NCBI GenBank assembly: GCA_001796155.1
Contig: MGLU01000041.1
Location: forward strand, 1 to 6,256
DNA from: Chlamydiae bacterium RIFCSPHIGHO2_12_FULL_27_8
GTDB taxonomy: Bacteria; Chlamydiota; Chlamydiia; Chlamydiales; SM23-39
Reading direction: 5' to 3'
Length of the DNA: 6,256 nucleotides
The notes under the pieces are model-generated. The model saw nothing but the letters and a program-made list of their open reading frames with translations. It ran no database searches and was not told the DNA's origin. Within the stretch, counting starts at the first letter, position 1. Every line of letters begins with the position of its first letter. This document shows positions 5,032-6,256 of the stretch, piece after piece. The translations under genes and the position numbers were made by a program.

Positions 5032-6256
5032 TTAATAATTAGTTCTATATTTTAAAGAAAATTTACCCTGTTCCTCAGTCTGCTGCTGCTCAAGCTGCAG
5101 ATAAAAGCCGCCCTTTATTGAAAGATCTATAATAATATTTGAACTTCCCTGTTCTTGGCCTTGTGAGAAAGAAACTACAACCCCTCGAGTAATATAACTT
5201 CCAAATTCTAAGCCCACTTGATTTGACCCCATTGGGTCAGTCGTTGTCGGCTGAACAACAGTATATTTATTTGTTCCAAGCGAATTAGGTTCGCTTTCAT
5301 TTAATGCTGTTTCGCTTAACTTTTGATTCATCATGTTTACTAAATTTACAGTTTGATCAGGTGATAATTGAGGAACATTTTTTCCAAATAGAAGAATTGA
5401 TAATATTGAACTAGCAGGCAAAGGAGGCTTTGAATATAAAAGCAGTTTTGGAGAATCTAAACTTCCGGATATTTCTATATTGATCTCTACGTTCTGCATA
5501 TTAGTTGTAGCTCTCAAATTAATATCAGGGTTAGCATTCGGCACTCCGGTAAATATTACATGACCATCCGTCAAATTAAAAGATCTGATTGCTATAGCAT
5601 AACTTCCTTTTATTAATTTTAATTCACCAAGTGTTTGAACATTCATGTATGTTCCATAAATTTTAAATGATCCCTGCCATGTTGAATCAAGGCCGCCGCC
5701 ACTAATTGAAATTGGGTTAGTTGCATCTACATTCAAATCCAGTTCTAACGGATAAATTGATGGTTTTAATTTTACAGGTTTAATTAAATTTTGATTTGTT
5801 ATTGTTACAAATTGCGGATTTAAATTTGGTATATTAGCAGGTAGTTTTTCAGGAATAGATAATAGCAACTCATCTACTTTTACATTTCCGGATGCCCTAG
5901 CTTTATTTTTATTTCCCAAAATTTGTATATCACAAGTTGCTTTTGCATTAATGTTTTGTGTGTTTATACATAAAAGATTTGTAAGTTTAGTATTAAATAA
6001 ATAAGGATAATTTTTATTTTCAGAGAGTGAAATTTTACCATTAGCACTAAAATTTGATTTGTTTTTATCATATCCGGATAGAGTTTGTAAAATAATCTCA
6101 TCATCTTCAAGATTTATGATTGCAGAAATATCTTTTAAATAAGTTCCCAAATAAAAATTTTCATAAATTGCATTTGTTATATCACAAAATCCTTTCAGAT
6201 CAGGATCAGTTAAAGTTCTTTTAAGATGCATACTCATTTTTATATCGCCCTCCATC
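5032..6256 (-). CDS. tamB: TamB-like translocation and assembly module protein, C-terminal part (partial)
   Basis: TamB proteins are long beta-taco proteins anchored in the inner membrane that span the periplasm and act in outer-membrane protein assembly and/or lipid transport to the outer membrane. The 408 visible codons include the C-terminal TamB (former DUF490) domain. Numbered from the Met at 6253-6255, key stretches are 'GGGLDSTWQGSFKIYGTY' (186-203), 'LIKGSYAIAIRSFNLTDGHVIFTG' in part (214-237), the 'PDINLRAT' strand (243-250), 'SGSLDSPKLLLYSKPPLP' (263-280) and 'ILSILLFGK' with LSPDQ (284-301). The last strand ends in Tyr, as expected for the end that docks on an Omp85 partner. Residues 1-130 show the repeating beta pattern of the TamB shaft, so the reading frame almost certainly continues past the window; the Met at 6255 is internal. 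A local oddity is the Gln/Glu-rich turn 387-396 just before the last strand. Confidence 0.88.
   Translation of the reverse strand, partial: MEGDIKMSMHLKRTLTDPDLKGFCDITNAIYENFYLGTYLKDISAIINLEDDEIILQTLSGYDKNKSNFSANGKISLSENKNYPYLFNTKLTNLLCINTQNINAKATCDIQILGNKNKARASGNVKVDELLLSIPEKLPANIPNLNPQFVTITNQNLIKPVKLKPSIYPLELDLNVDATNPISISGGGLDSTWQGSFKIYGTYMNVQTLGELKLIKGSYAIAIRSFNLTDGHVIFTGVPNANPDINLRATTNMQNVEINIEISGSLDSPKLLLYSKPPLPASSILSILLFGKNVPQLSPDQTVNLVNMMNQKLSETALNESEPNSLGTNKYTVVQPTTTDPMGSNQVGLEFGSYITRGVVVSFSQGQEQGSSNIIIDLSIKGGFYLQLEQQQTEEQGKFSLKYRTNY

Noticed and set aside
5022..5036. Perfect 7-bp inverted repeat around one base at the end of tamB (ATTAATT/AATTAAT), as a possible terminator
   Set aside because: It is composed only of A and T, has almost no loop and overlaps the tamB stop codon; such a hairpin would be very weak and arises easily by chance in A/T-rich DNA.
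5076..5100. CTG/CAG-rich run as a possible unstable trinucleotide repeat
   Set aside because: It has only about three tandem units and simply encodes the Gln/Glu-rich turn before the last TamB strand; too short to call a repeat.
6253..6255. ATG at the right edge as the start of a 407-aa protein
   Set aside because: TamB proteins are far longer, and the residues right after this Met already show the repeating beta-strand pattern of the TamB shaft, with no signal anchor. It is treated as an internal Met of a gene cut by the window.

Overview
The window is AT-rich (about 30% G+C by eye) and all seven supportable genes lie on the minus strand, so the biological reading direction runs from position 6256 down to 1. 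The gene content fits a diderm, host-associated bacterium with type III secretion. My best guess is a low-GC member of the Chlamydiota. The reasons are the MCE protein's N-terminus (one membrane helix followed by an IMFLKPS-GDGK segment), its 'YGVLFHYNKKWQR' block in the C-terminal helical part, and a small gene + LcrH-type chaperone + hydrophobic translocator cluster like the chlamydial lcrH/copB loci. This placement is from memory of the families and was not checked by a search.

Reading direction, region by region. (1) 6256-5032: the C-terminal 408 codons of a TamB-like protein, cut by the window edge. (2) 5031-4951: an 81-bp A/T-rich gap with a plausible sigma70-type promoter and a clear ribosome binding site. 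(3) 4950-2703: a tightly coupled three-gene type III secretion module. It holds a 150-aa protein of unknown function, a 121-aa TPR chaperone of the SycD/LcrH class, and a 478-aa hydrophobic translocator of the SctE/CopB/YopB type. Each junction is a 4-base ATGA stop/start overlap. (4) 2702-2646: a short gap with a near-consensus promoter whose -10 box overlaps the most upstream possible start (GTG) of the next gene. (5) 2645-12: an Mla-type lipid transporter operon, in the order permease (MlaE), ATPase (MlaF), MCE substrate-binding protein (MlaD), with overlapping stops and starts. (6) At the left edge the MlaD stop overlaps an ATG that opens a further frame (M-K-K-Q-L), probably the next gene of the Mla operon.

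How the parts may work together: TamB-family proteins and MCE/Mla systems both concern the space between inner and outer membrane, TamB as a periplasm-spanning lipid bridge or outer-membrane assembly factor and Mla as an ATP-driven phospholipid carrier. Between them sits a module making a type III translocon subunit and its chaperone, whose products act at the host membrane. The grouping is notable, but the two promoters found suggest the translocator module and the Mla operon can be transcribed separately. No partner small translocator (SctB/CopD type) is present between the translocator and mlaE. No RNA genes, mobile elements, CRISPR arrays or convincing hairpin terminators were seen.
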